Of a stretch of 40,511 nucleotides of DNA, positions 31,857 through 40,382 are shown in pieces. Every line of letters begins with the position of its first letter. Position 1 is the stretch's first letter. The stretch is from JARROD01 sp037384225. Lineage in GTDB: Bacteria > Pseudomonadota > Gammaproteobacteria > Pseudomonadales > Cellvibrionaceae. The notes below the pieces were generated by a model that was not told the DNA's origin, did not search any database, and was given only the letters and a program-made list of their open reading frames with translations. The stretch lies in assembly GCA_037384225.1 (NCBI GenBank), contig JARROD010000040.1:1-40511 (forward strand), given 5' to 3'. A program made the translations under genes and the position numbers.

Positions 31857-33146
31857 ATGAGACAAAGTACCGTTCTTCCCTTATCACCATCAAGCCAATC
31901 GCAAAGCAGCGGTACCACAGATAGTGGCCGGTTCCCAGTTTTGAAAAAAATTTTACACAAGTGGTCGAAAAGCACTGCCAACCCTGTGTGTCGACATCAC
32001 AGGATTACTGCGTCTTCGATGATCATCAACGCGCTGGCGCGGCGTAAACCATTGACACTTAACAATTTGAGACTGGGTAATCTACCAGACATTTTTTCAC
32101 TGCCGGAAACCATGGACCTGAAGCACATAACACTGGCCCAGTGCCATCTGGCCGCACTGCCACCGTCGCTGTTTCAACACCCCAATATGGAACAACTGAC
32201 AGTGACAGGCAATCCAGTGGAAGCCTTACCGAACACCGTACAACTTCCCAAACTGGAAAAATTGTGTGTCTCCAACAACAGACTGCGTACTCTGCCCGAT
32301 AATCTTTCGGGGCTGAGCAACCTCACACACTTGCTCGCCGGGGGCAATCAGTTGACGGCGCTACCGGAAAACCTCTGCGAATTGGTCAAGCTCACGCATT
32401 TATTTCTCGGCGGAAACCTGCTCACAGAATTACCGACAAACATCTATAGACTCGTTAACCTCAAACACCTGTTTGTAGGGGAAAACCGGCTTATTACATT
32501 GCCCGACAGTATTAACCAATTATCGCGATTGCAATATCTCAACGCGTCGGATAACCGGATCCACCACTTACCTTGTGACCTCAGCGGGATGACGTCACTG
32601 ACCTGGTTGTTCCTGGAGCGCAATTCGCTCAGCGTGCTGCCCGAGGGTATCTACAGACTTCCACTTCAGAGTCTTTGGCTGACGAACAACCGCTTTACAC
32701 GGTTCCCGGAACCGGTAGCGCGAATGTCGGAATTAAGCAAATTACATCTGGCCGACAACCCCCTGGAAGAAATACAGGAAAATCTCCATTATATGAAAGA
32801 CCTGGAACTGCTGGATCTCTCTTGCTGCGCACTGACCTTTGTGCCGGCAAAACTTCTGCAGTTGCCGGCGTTTTGTGACGTGCAGTTGTCCGGCAATCCC
32901 CTGCCCCGGTCGGCAGTAAAGCGGCTGCGCAGCCATCCCTACATTGGCGGGGGCCCACAAATACAATATGCTCTTCAAAGCGCGGGCGTGCGGAGAAAAT
33001 CCGCAGTGCAACGTATCGCCGGAAAGCTGAGAAAATGGATTACCACAACGCAGGACAACGGCAAGAACGTTGATAGCGGTTACGCCACTCCCATTGCCAA
33101 AAGAGGTTTTATGTATTGCGATCCCCAAAAAGCATCAAACTTTTAA
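31857..33146 (+). CDS. LRR protein, candidate T3SS effector lacking a NEL domain
   Basis: A 429-residue protein. Residues 1-60 are Ser/Pro/Thr-rich (MRQSTVLPLSPSSQSQSSGT). Residues about 60-345 form about 12 LRRs of the LPxxLxxLxxLxxL bacterial type. The segment LTLNNLRLGNLPDIF and the post-LRR segment SGNPLPRSAVKRLRSH, then GGGPQIQYAL, correspond to the NEL-effector family, including the protein at 7743-9914. The last 60 residues are basic with no NEL domain and no C-x-D site. It could act by binding only, or be a truncated ligase relic. CGGAG sits 7 bases before the ATG; the frame is open from 31818. It carries its own Hrp box. The next gene is convergent, 18 bases away. Confidence 0.8.
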   Translation: MRQSTVLPLSPSSQSQSSGTTDSGRFPVLKKILHKWSKSTANPVCRHHRITASSMIINALARRKPLTLNNLRLGNLPDIFSLPETMDLKHITLAQCHLAALPPSLFQHPNMEQLTVTGNPVEALPNTVQLPKLEKLCVSNNRLRTLPDNLSGLSNLTHLLAGGNQLTALPENLCELVKLTHLFLGGNLLTELPTNIYRLVNLKHLFVGENRLITLPDSINQLSRLQYLNASDNRIHHLPCDLSGMTSLTWLFLERNSLSVLPEGIYRLPLQSLWLTNNRFTRFPEPVARMSELSKLHLADNPLEEIQENLHYMKDLELLDLSCCALTFVPAKLLQLPAFCDVQLSGNPLPRSAVKRLRSHPYIGGGPQIQYALQSAGVRRKSAVQRIAGKLRKWITTTQDNGKNVDSGYATPIAKRGFMYCDPQKASNF

Positions 33147-33160
33147 ACACCTCAAGGTGT
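33147..33160. terminator. Possible small bidirectional terminator
   Basis: ACACC-TCAA-GGTGT forms a 5-bp stem with a 4-base loop between the convergent LRR and LysR genes, with TTTTAAA on one side. The stem is short, so support is weak. Confidence 0.3.
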
Positions 33161-33164
33161 GCAG

Positions 33165-34058
33165 TCAGGCCCCCAGGGATAGGTTGGTGATCAACGCCCG
33201 CATCCAGGCGTTGGCCTGATCACCGTCCGCGCTTTTGTGCCAGCTCAGGTTCCAGTTCATGAGATCCAGCACGAACGGCAGTTCCACTGCTTTCAAATCC
33301 AGACTGAGCCCCAGTGCCCGCGGCGCCGTCCAGGCCAGATTGGTACGCCGCACAATCCCCGGGGCAATCATATAATGTTGTACCCGCAGTCTGATATCGC
33401 GCTGAACACCGAGTTTACTCAACGCCAGATCCACGTGCCCCAGCCCCCGGCGGCGGCTGGATACGTGAATGTGCCCCAATGACAAATAGTCATCCAGCGT
33501 CAGCGCTTCCCCCACCAGGGGATGGTCGCAACGCACAAGGCAGACATACTCGTCCTTTGACAGGGCGACACTATGCAAATCCGGCGAGTGGGCCAGGGGA
33601 ACGTCAATAGCAAAATCTGTGGTACCCGCAGCCAGTTCCTTTGCCACTTGATCGCGGGGCACCTGATAGCTGCTGACGGTAATGCCCGGCGCATGCTTTT
33701 GCAGATATTCCAGCAGGGGCGGCAGCATCAGCGCTTCGGCCAGGTCATTCATACTGAAGCGAAACTCCTTGTTCGCCGATTGCGGGTCAAATCTATCCCC
33801 TTCGTGAACACTGGTGGTCAAAAGCTGTAAAGCCTCACGTACCCGGCCGACAATATTCTCCGCCACCGGGGTCGGCATCATGCCCCTCGGGGTACGGACA
33901 AACAGTTGGTCGTTGAACGTTTTGCGCAACCGGTTGAGGGCGTTACTCACCGCCGGCTGAGTGATACACAAAACATCAGCGGCGCGGGTGAGATTGCGCT
34001 CGGTATAGATTGCGTCGAAGACGACAAATAAATTTAAATCCACCTGGCTGATCCGCAT
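33165..34058 (-). CDS. LysR-family transcriptional regulator
   Basis: A 297-residue regulator. The N-terminal winged helix (LNLFVVFDAIYTERNLTRAA, then ITQPAVSNALNRLRKTFNDQ) is followed by a periplasmic-binding-like effector domain. The sequence resembles the NahR/LinR-type branch. It is divergent from the operon beginning at 34257, which it probably controls. The 200-bp intergenic region has an AT-rich, imperfectly palindromic stretch (34165-34190) that could be a binding site; I cannot define a clear T-N11-A box. The inducer is unknown. Confidence 0.92.
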   Translation of the reverse strand: MRISQVDLNLFVVFDAIYTERNLTRAADVLCITQPAVSNALNRLRKTFNDQLFVRTPRGMMPTPVAENIVGRVREALQLLTTSVHEGDRFDPQSANKEFRFSMNDLAEALMLPPLLEYLQKHAPGITVSSYQVPRDQVAKELAAGTTDFAIDVPLAHSPDLHSVALSKDEYVCLVRCDHPLVGEALTLDDYLSLGHIHVSSRRRGLGHVDLALSKLGVQRDIRLRVQHYMIAPGIVRRTNLAWTAPRALGLSLDLKAVELPFVLDLMNWNLSWHKSADGDQANAWMRALITNLSLGA

Positions 34059-34256
34059 ACAAGCCTCTCATTATTCGCCCACCCGATACCTTTCCCCAGC
34101 ACCGGTCGCAGATTCTCGCAGACTGACTGAGAACCGGCTATCAATAAGTAACATGAATGCAACCTTATTAAAATAATAAATTTTATTAATAGAGAAGCCA
34201 AGACTATTCTCAGTTTTCCAGCAGTGTTAATGACGCAATCGACAGTGGAAAACCCC

Positions 34257-34961
34257 ATGTTCGAATTTTATTTGATTCGCCACGCTCAAGCCTCATTCGG
34301 CGCGGAAAACTACGATAAGTTGTCACCTCTAGGGCACCGTCAGGCGCATTGGCTGGGTGAGTATTTTCAGCAGCGGGATATCGCTTTCGACGCCGTCGTC
34401 ACCGGCGCCCAGGTGCGCCACCGCGAGACGGCGGAAAGTCTCTGTGGGATTTACCCGAGTGCCCCCGAAATCAGCATCCACCAAGGACTGAACGAATTTG
34501 ATTTTGAGGCTGTTACCAGCGCTTATTTACACACCTGCCCACAGCAAAAGCCGGCGGCGAGCGCCGGCCCGAGGGCCTATTACCAACTATTGAAAAATGC
34601 TATGCAGGCCTGGCTGAGCGGCGAGTTGGACGGCGGTGTGCCAGAGTCCTGGCAGGCCTTTGAAGACCGTGTGGCAGCGGCGCTCGAATTCATTTGCCGG
34701 CTCGGCGACAGCGACGCATCAGCCACGGCGGGGGCGGCCAAACGCCGCCTGCTGGTGGTCAGCTCGGGCGGCGCCATCGCTGTGGCACTCAAGCACATTC
34801 TCGGATTCCCCGGCGACACGGTTATTCACCTGAATATGCAGATGAAAAACACCGGTGTAAGCCACTGCTACAGCAACAACAACGCTATCCGCTTGAGCAG
34901 TTTCAACAACGTCCCCCATTTGGAAACAACGGATCGTCTGGAGGCAGTAACCTACAGTTAA
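34257..34961 (+). CDS. Histidine phosphatase family protein
   Basis: A protein of about 234 residues with the phosphoglycerate mutase-like fold. The catalytic motif is FYLIRHAQASFG (RHA in place of the commoner RHG), followed by LSPLGHRQAHWLGEYF and the second His region LLVVSSGGAIAVAL. The second catalytic His in the usual SHGG is here SSGG, which is unusual and may lower activity. The start at 34257 is chosen for the fold; GTG at 34224 and ATG at 34230 are in frame. It is the first gene of the operon, 38 bases before the acyl-CoA dehydrogenase start. Confidence 0.85.
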   Translation: MFEFYLIRHAQASFGAENYDKLSPLGHRQAHWLGEYFQQRDIAFDAVVTGAQVRHRETAESLCGIYPSAPEISIHQGLNEFDFEAVTSAYLHTCPQQKPAASAGPRAYYQLLKNAMQAWLSGELDGGVPESWQAFEDRVAAALEFICRLGDSDASATAGAAKRRLLVVSSGGAIAVALKHILGFPGDTVIHLNMQMKNTGVSHCYSNNNAIRLSSFNNVPHLETTDRLEAVTYS

Positions 34962-34999
34962 TCGCCCAGCAAGCCACCGACATTTGTCAGGAGTACACC

Positions 35000-36229
35000 G
35001 TGAATTTTGAATATTCAGACAAGACCAGCGCCTTGATAACCCGTGTACAGTCTTTTATGGACGAGCACATTTACCCCGTGGAACAGGACTATGGCAAAGC
35101 GCTGCGCAATGGTGCCAACCCCTGGACAACACCGGATACAATGGAAGCGCTGAAAGCCAAAGCCAAAAGCGAGGGACTCTGGAATCTGTTTTTACCGTCA
35201 GAATACGGTACCCTTGGCGCCGGTCTCAGCAATCTGGAATACGCTCCGCTGTGCGAACTAATGGGGCGCGTTATCTGGAGTGCAGAGGTATTCAACTGCA
35301 ATGCGCCGGACACAGGCAATATGGAAGTGCTGGCCAAATACGGCTCACAAACGCAAAAAGAGCAATGGCTGGCCCCGTTGCTGGAGGGTAAGATTCGCTC
35401 CGCCTTCGCTATGACGGAGCCCGCGGTCGCCTCTTCTGACGCCACCAATATCGAAACCTCCATCACCCGTGACGGCGACGACTATGTAATCAATGGTCGC
35501 AAGTGGTATATCAGCGGGGCTATGGGCAGCAACTGCAAAATATTGGTCGTCATGGGCAAAACCGACCCGGGCGCCCCCAAGCACCTGCAACAATCCCAAA
35601 TACTGGTGCCGATGGACAGTCCCGGACTCAGGATTATCCGCCCGATGTCAGTGCTGGGGTATTTGGATGCGCCCCTGGGCCACGCCGAGTTGGTTTTCGA
35701 AAATGTGCGCGTGCCCGCCGCCAACCTGATTCTCGGCGAGGGCCGCGGTTTTGAAATCGCTCAGGGGCGCCTCGGCCCGGGTCGCATACACCACTGCATG
35801 CGCTTGATCGGCTGCGCCCAGCGGGCGCTGGAACTGACCTGCCAGCGGGTCGAAAACCGTATCGCCTTCGGCAGCCCGCTGAGTAAGCAGCAATCGGTGC
35901 GCGAAGCCATTGCCGAGAGTTATTGTGACATTGAACAGGCGCGCCTGCTGACGCTGAAAGCGGCGGATAAAATGGACCGTTATGGCAATAAGGTTGCCCG
36001 CGATCTGGTCGCCGCTATTAAAATTGTCGCCCCCACCATGGCCTGTAGAGTCATAGACCGGGCCATACAAATGCACGGTGCCGTCGGCCTGAGCGACGAC
36101 CTGATGCTGGCTGAAGCCTATTCCTACGCCCGCACCGTGCGCCTGGCCGACGGACCGGATCAGGTGCATATGATGCAGCTGGGCCGCGATCTGGTAAAAC
36201 GGTTTAACGGACAGCGAGCGGAGGGTTAG
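35000..36229 (+). CDS. Acyl-CoA dehydrogenase (ACAD10/11 or LvaC-like)
   Basis: A 409-residue acyl-CoA dehydrogenase family flavoprotein. FAD and substrate contacts are FAMTEPAVASSDATNIETS and RKWYISGAMG. The C-terminal helical domain has IQMHGAVGLSDD. The GTG at 35000 is preferred, with AGGAG (34989-34993) 6 bases before it; the open frame reaches back to 34694 over the phosphatase gene. It is followed by an APH-like kinase gene. In animals ACAD10 and ACAD11 carry both domains in one chain, and in Pseudomonas LvaA and LvaC are a similar pair. A role on phosphorylated 4-hydroxyacyl-CoA is therefore likely. Confidence 0.88.
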   Translation: MNFEYSDKTSALITRVQSFMDEHIYPVEQDYGKALRNGANPWTTPDTMEALKAKAKSEGLWNLFLPSEYGTLGAGLSNLEYAPLCELMGRVIWSAEVFNCNAPDTGNMEVLAKYGSQTQKEQWLAPLLEGKIRSAFAMTEPAVASSDATNIETSITRDGDDYVINGRKWYISGAMGSNCKILVVMGKTDPGAPKHLQQSQILVPMDSPGLRIIRPMSVLGYLDAPLGHAELVFENVRVPAANLILGEGRGFEIAQGRLGPGRIHHCMRLIGCAQRALELTCQRVENRIAFGSPLSKQQSVREAIAESYCDIEQARLLTLKAADKMDRYGNKVARDLVAAIKIVAPTMACRVIDRAIQMHGAVGLSDDLMLAEAYSYARTVRLADGPDQVHMMQLGRDLVKRFNGQRAEG

Positions 36230-36234
36230 CCGTT

Positions 36235-37299
36235 ATGTCGGAAGTGGTAAGCACCCTGGATGAAAACAAACTCAGCGAGTATTTAAATGGGGTGGAGCTG
36301 GAAGGAGCCAATGTCGAGGCTTTCAGAGGCCCTTTGAGCGCCACCAAATTCGCCGACGGCCAGTCCAATCCCACGTTTCTGATCCGGGCGCAGTCAGGCA
36401 TTTATGTGCTGCGCCGCCAGCCACCGGGCAAGCTGTTGCGGTCCGCCCACGCCGTCGATCGCGAGTTCCGGATACTGCGCGCTTTGAGCGACTCTGATGT
36501 GCCGGTACCCCGCGTTTATCATCTGTGTCAGGATAGCTCGGTTATCGGCAGCATGTTTTACCTGATGGAGTTTGTGGACGGCCGGGTTTTCTGGGACGCC
36601 GCGCTGCCGGAAGCCGGAGACAACAGCGCCCGGGCGGCAATGTACACTGAAATGAACCGGGTTCTGGCGGCGATTCACCAGGTCGATTTCAACGCTGTGG
36701 GACTGGCCGATTACGGCAGGCCGGGCAACTATTTCGAACGTCAGTTGCGCCGCTGGCGCGAGCAATACCGATTGTCGGAAACGCGGAAAATCGACGCCAT
36801 GAATACTTTGATTGCCTGGCTCGAAGGCCACCTGCCCCCCGATGACGATCAAGTGGCCATAGTGCACGGTGACTTCCGTTTCGACAATGTTATGTTTCAC
36901 CCCCGCGAGGCCCGTATCGTCGCCGTGCTGGACTGGGAGCTGTCGACCCTGGGTCACCCGTTCGCCGACCTCGCCTACCAGTGCATGCAACTGCGCCTGC
37001 CCGCCGATACAATGCACTCAAAAGGCCTGCTCGGCATCGATCGAGCCGCGCTGGGTATTCCCAGCGAACAGCAATACCTGGCCGACTATTGCCGGCGCCG
37101 GGGGCTGAAGTCGATTCCCCACTGGGATTTCTATCTCGCGTTCAGTTTTTTCCGCCTCGCCGCCATCGCTCAGGGCGTGGCAAAGCGGGCACTGGACGGT
37201 AACGCGTCCAGTAAACAGGCCGCCAATGTGGGCGCATTGGTCGAGCCTCTCGCCAGACAGGCGTTAAAAACCATAGATTCAGGAGACAACAACGCATGA
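36235..37299 (+). CDS. APH-like kinase of acyl-CoA metabolism (ACAD10/11 kinase domain, LvaA-like)
   Basis: A 354-residue protein with the aminoglycoside phosphotransferase fold. The nucleotide-binding lobe has SNPTFLIRAQSGIYVLRRQP. The catalytic loop is VHGDFRFDNVMFHP and the metal-binding Asp is in AVLDWELSTLGHPFADLAY, the form typical of the ACAD10/11 group rather than of antibiotic-modifying enzymes. It likely phosphorylates 4-hydroxyacyl-CoA so that the neighbouring ACAD-like protein can remove the group. It starts 5 bases after the ACAD gene and ends with an ATGA overlap with the next gene. Confidence 0.87.
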   Translation: MSEVVSTLDENKLSEYLNGVELEGANVEAFRGPLSATKFADGQSNPTFLIRAQSGIYVLRRQPPGKLLRSAHAVDREFRILRALSDSDVPVPRVYHLCQDSSVIGSMFYLMEFVDGRVFWDAALPEAGDNSARAAMYTEMNRVLAAIHQVDFNAVGLADYGRPGNYFERQLRRWREQYRLSETRKIDAMNTLIAWLEGHLPPDDDQVAIVHGDFRFDNVMFHPREARIVAVLDWELSTLGHPFADLAYQCMQLRLPADTMHSKGLLGIDRAALGIPSEQQYLADYCRRRGLKSIPHWDFYLAFSFFRLAAIAQGVAKRALDGNASSKQAANVGALVEPLARQALKTIDSGDNNA

Positions 37300-38270
37300 A
37301 AGCCATTGTGTGTGAAAAATTCGCGCCGCTGGAGCAGTTGCAATACACCGATATACCGGCCCCCCAAGCGGGGCCGGGACAGGTGGTTATCGATATTAAA
37401 GCCATCGGTGTCAATTACCCCGACGGGCTGCTGGTTCAGGGCCTGTATCAAATAAAGCCGCCGTTTCCGTTTATTCCGGGGTCGGAAGTGGCGGGCGTCG
37501 TCAGCGCGGTGGGCGCCGAGGTCACGCATTTGAAAACGGGCGACCGGGTGATGGCTTTCTGCGGCCTCGGTGGCTACGCCGAAAAAGTAGCCTGCGACGC
37601 CGCCAACACCTTGCCGATTCCGGAACCGATTCCCGATACGCAAGCCGCCGCTCTGATTACCGCTCACGCCACCGCCCATCACGCTTTAAAGCAGCGCGCG
37701 CAATTGCAGCCGGGGGAAACCCTGCTGGTAACCGGTGCCGCCGGCGGCACCGGTCTGGCGGCAGTGCAAATCGGCAAAGCCATGGGCGCGACTGTGATCG
37801 CCGCCTGCTCCTCGGCTGAAAAGCTGGCGACCGCTCGCGACAATGGCGCCGATAGCAGTATCAATTACAGCACCCAGGATTTGAAATCCGAGATTAAAAA
37901 TATCACTGACGGCAAGGGCGTCGATGTGGTCTACGAGACCGTCGGCGGTGATATCTTCGACACCTGCAGCCGCTGCGTGGGCTGGAACGGGCGCCTGCTG
38001 GTCATCGGTTTCGCGTCCGGGCAGATACCCAAATTTCCCGTCAACCTGGCACTGCTGAAAGGCTATTCCGTGGTCGGCGTATTCTGGGGTTCATTCACCA
38101 CCCGGCAACCGCGGGAGTTTGCGCAGAATATGCGTGAGTTAATGCAGTGGTATGGGGAGGGCAAAGTAAAGGTGGTTGTAGACTCAGCGCTGCCGCTGGA
38201 GAACGCTTCGGCGGCGCTGGCCAGAGTAATGGACAGAAAAGTGCGGGGTAAAGTAGTGTTACAGCCGTGA
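37296..38270 (+). CDS. NADPH:quinone oxidoreductase-like zinc-free MDR enzyme
   Basis: A 324-residue medium-chain dehydrogenase/reductase. It lacks the zinc ligands. The NADPH-binding motif is LLVTGAAGGTGLAAVQIGKA, and the early segment NYPDGLLVQGLYQIKPPFPF is typical of the quinone oxidoreductase branch. Its ATG overlaps the kinase stop (ATGA), so it is translationally coupled. In this operon it probably reduces an enoyl or quinone-type intermediate. This is inferred from position. Confidence 0.9.
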   Translation: MKAIVCEKFAPLEQLQYTDIPAPQAGPGQVVIDIKAIGVNYPDGLLVQGLYQIKPPFPFIPGSEVAGVVSAVGAEVTHLKTGDRVMAFCGLGGYAEKVACDAANTLPIPEPIPDTQAAALITAHATAHHALKQRAQLQPGETLLVTGAAGGTGLAAVQIGKAMGATVIAACSSAEKLATARDNGADSSINYSTQDLKSEIKNITDGKGVDVVYETVGGDIFDTCSRCVGWNGRLLVIGFASGQIPKFPVNLALLKGYSVVGVFWGSFTTRQPREFAQNMRELMQWYGEGKVKVVVDSALPLENASAALARVMDRKVRGKVVLQP

Positions 38271-38346
38271 CTTTTCAATAACCCAGGGTACCTTGTATTT
38301 GATGAGCTTAAAGCCCTTGGAACGTTTCAAAATCGGGAGCTATAAA

Positions 38347-39111
38347 ATGGCCACAAAGTTGTTTGATCTTACCGGAAAAATTGCCATGATCACCGGTGCC
38401 AGTCGCGGCATAGGCGCGGAAACCGCCAAATTGCTCGCCGACCAGGGAGCCCATGTTATCGTCACCAGCCGCAAAGTCCAGGGCTGTGAGGAGGTGGTCA
38501 ACGAAATAAAATCCGCCGGCGGCAACGCCGAAGCGCTGGCCTGTCACGTCGGCAACCTGGAAGATATTAAAGCCGCCTTCGACTATGTTCGCACACAATT
38601 CGGCAAGCTCGACATTCTGATCAATAACGCCGCCACCAATCCCTTTTTCGGTAACGTACTCGATACCGACCCGGAGGCTTATCAAAAAACCGTGGACGTC
38701 AACATTCGCGGTTATTTTTTTATGTCTGTGGAAGCGGGCAAACTGATGCGCAAAAATGGCAACGGGGTAATCGTCAATACCGCATCGATCAACGGCATCC
38801 AACCGGCTATAGCCCAGGGTATTTACTCAATCACTAAAGCCGCGGTTATCAATATGACCAAAGTCTTTGCCAAGGAGTGCGCACAGTTCGGCATTCGCTG
38901 CAATGCATTGCTTCCGGGGCTGACGAAAACAAAGTTCGCCGGTGCCTTATTTACTCACGAAGAAATTTATCAGTCGGCGCTACAAATGATTCCCATGCGC
39001 CGTCACGCCGAACCGCAAGAAATGGCGGGGACCATGCTCTACCTGGTTTCCGATGCCAGCTCCTACACCAATGGCGCCTGTATTGTGGTTGACGGTGGAC
39101 TGACCTGTTAG
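38347..39111 (+). CDS. SDR-family oxidoreductase
   Basis: A short-chain dehydrogenase of about 254 residues. The cofactor motif is ITGASRGIGAETAKLL, the structural motif NNAATNPFFG, the active site INTASINGIQ-type Ser and YSITKAAVI (Y-x-x-x-K). The start at 38347 is supported by GGGAG (38335-38339). It is 76 bases after the quinone reductase gene and is probably the last operon gene; an LvaD-like role is possible. Its stop codon lies within a half-site of the dispersed repeat (39108-39123). Confidence 0.9.
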   Translation: MATKLFDLTGKIAMITGASRGIGAETAKLLADQGAHVIVTSRKVQGCEEVVNEIKSAGGNAEALACHVGNLEDIKAAFDYVRTQFGKLDILINNAATNPFFGNVLDTDPEAYQKTVDVNIRGYFFMSVEAGKLMRKNGNGVIVNTASINGIQPAIAQGIYSITKAAVINMTKVFAKECAQFGIRCNALLPGLTKTKFAGALFTHEEIYQSALQMIPMRRHAEPQEMAGTMLYLVSDASSYTNGACIVVDGGLTC

Positions 39112-39123
39112 GAACGGGCACGG
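39108..39123. repeat. Half-site of the long dispersed repeat at the operon end
   Basis: TTAGGAACGGGCACGG resembles the repeat end found at 10793, 16605 and 40383. It includes the SDR stop codon, so the element apparently inserted or recombined exactly at the gene end. A 5-bp stem GCGGT-AAAA-ACCGC follows directly. Confidence 0.45.
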
Positions 39124-39196
39124 CGGTAAAAACCGCTGCGCCGATGGTTCAGACCAGGATAGTTGGCAACGCCGAAACACCCGCCCCGGTTCTGCG

Positions 39197-40291
39197 TCAA
39201 ATCGCATCATAATCAACCACAACCCGCTGGCTGATGGGGTGCGCCTGACAGGTTAATATCATACCGTCCCGCACCTCCTTTTCACTGAGCGCATGATTTA
39301 AGTCCATCTCGACATCGCCTTCGACAAGGCGAGCCTTGCAGGTTGCGCACACCCCGCTCTTGCAGGAAAACGGCAGGTCGGCACCGTTTTTCAAGGCGCT
39401 GTCAAGTATATTCTCGCCGACGGTATTGAGTTCGAAATGCGAGCGACGCCCCGCCACGGTGACCACGACTTCACTCACACGCCCCGCATACTGCTGGGCG
39501 CGGGCGTGGTGTTTCGCCACCACCGCTTTGGCATCTTCCGCCGAAGCAAAAAACAGTTCGTAGTGAATATGGGATTCGTCGACACCCGCCTCGCGCAACC
39601 CGCGGGAAACTTCCGATATCATCGACTCAGGACCGCAAAGGAAAAACTCATCGGTGGCGGAAATATCGATTAAATGCTTTCTCTGCAATTCAGCGCCTTT
39701 GCGATTGTCGAGACGGCCGTAAAGCACTTCGGCATCCTGCTCCTCGCGGCTGAGAATGTTCACCCAGTTAAAGCGACTCGTATAACAGTTTTTCACCAGG
39801 CTCAATTCCTCTTTGAACATCACGGTGGAGGAATTGCGATTTCCGTAGAGCAATGTTACTTCACTATGCGGCTCCCGGCTTAAAATGGATTTAATAATGG
39901 AGAGCACTGGCGTAATGCCGCTGCCTGCGCAAATACACATGTATTTTTTCTGATTGCCCGGCGACAACTCGGTGTAAAACTCTCCCCTCGGCGGCATTAC
40001 CTCAATCACATCGCCGACGTTAAGTGCACGGTTGGCAAAGGTCGAATACACACCGCCCTCAATTTTTTTAATGCCCACCTGTAGCCGGTGGTCGTCAATA
40101 CCCGAGCAAATGGAATAGGAGCGGCGCACCTCCTCGCCGGCAATATCACTGCGCAGAGTCAGGTATTGCCCCTGGGTAAAATGAAATTTTTCCCGCAGCT
40201 GTTCAGGCACCTCAAAGGTGAGACACACGGCGCTGTCGGTTTCCGCACGCACATCGGCAATGCGCAGAGGATAAAAGTTGGTATCGTTCAT
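39197..40291 (-). CDS. FAD/[2Fe-2S] oxygenase reductase (PaaE-like)
   Basis: A 364-residue electron-transfer protein. Residues about 5-105 form the FAD domain (RRSYSIC), about 110-235 the NAD(P)H domain (ICAGSGITPVLSIIKSI, then FFLCGPESMI), and about 270-360 a plant-type ferredoxin domain with the ligands CKSGVCATC and a fourth Cys in ILTCQAHP. It passes electrons from NAD(P)H to an oxygenase or hydroxylase. The order FAD-NAD-ferredoxin matches PaaE and HmpA-like reductases. No oxygenase partner is in the window. It is convergent with the LvaD-like SDR gene. Confidence 0.9.
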   Translation of the reverse strand: MNDTNFYPLRIADVRAETDSAVCLTFEVPEQLREKFHFTQGQYLTLRSDIAGEEVRRSYSICSGIDDHRLQVGIKKIEGGVYSTFANRALNVGDVIEVMPPRGEFYTELSPGNQKKYMCICAGSGITPVLSIIKSILSREPHSEVTLLYGNRNSSTVMFKEELSLVKNCYTSRFNWVNILSREEQDAEVLYGRLDNRKGAELQRKHLIDISATDEFFLCGPESMISEVSRGLREAGVDESHIHYELFFASAEDAKAVVAKHHARAQQYAGRVSEVVVTVAGRRSHFELNTVGENILDSALKNGADLPFSCKSGVCATCKARLVEGDVEMDLNHALSEKEVRDGMILTCQAHPISQRVVVDYDAI

Positions 40292-40382
40292 ATTCTTGCC
40301 CGCTTGATAAGGACCGCCTCAACCACCCGGATTATTACCGCTTCGAGGCGACGACGACTGAGGACTGTGCACGCCGGTCATT

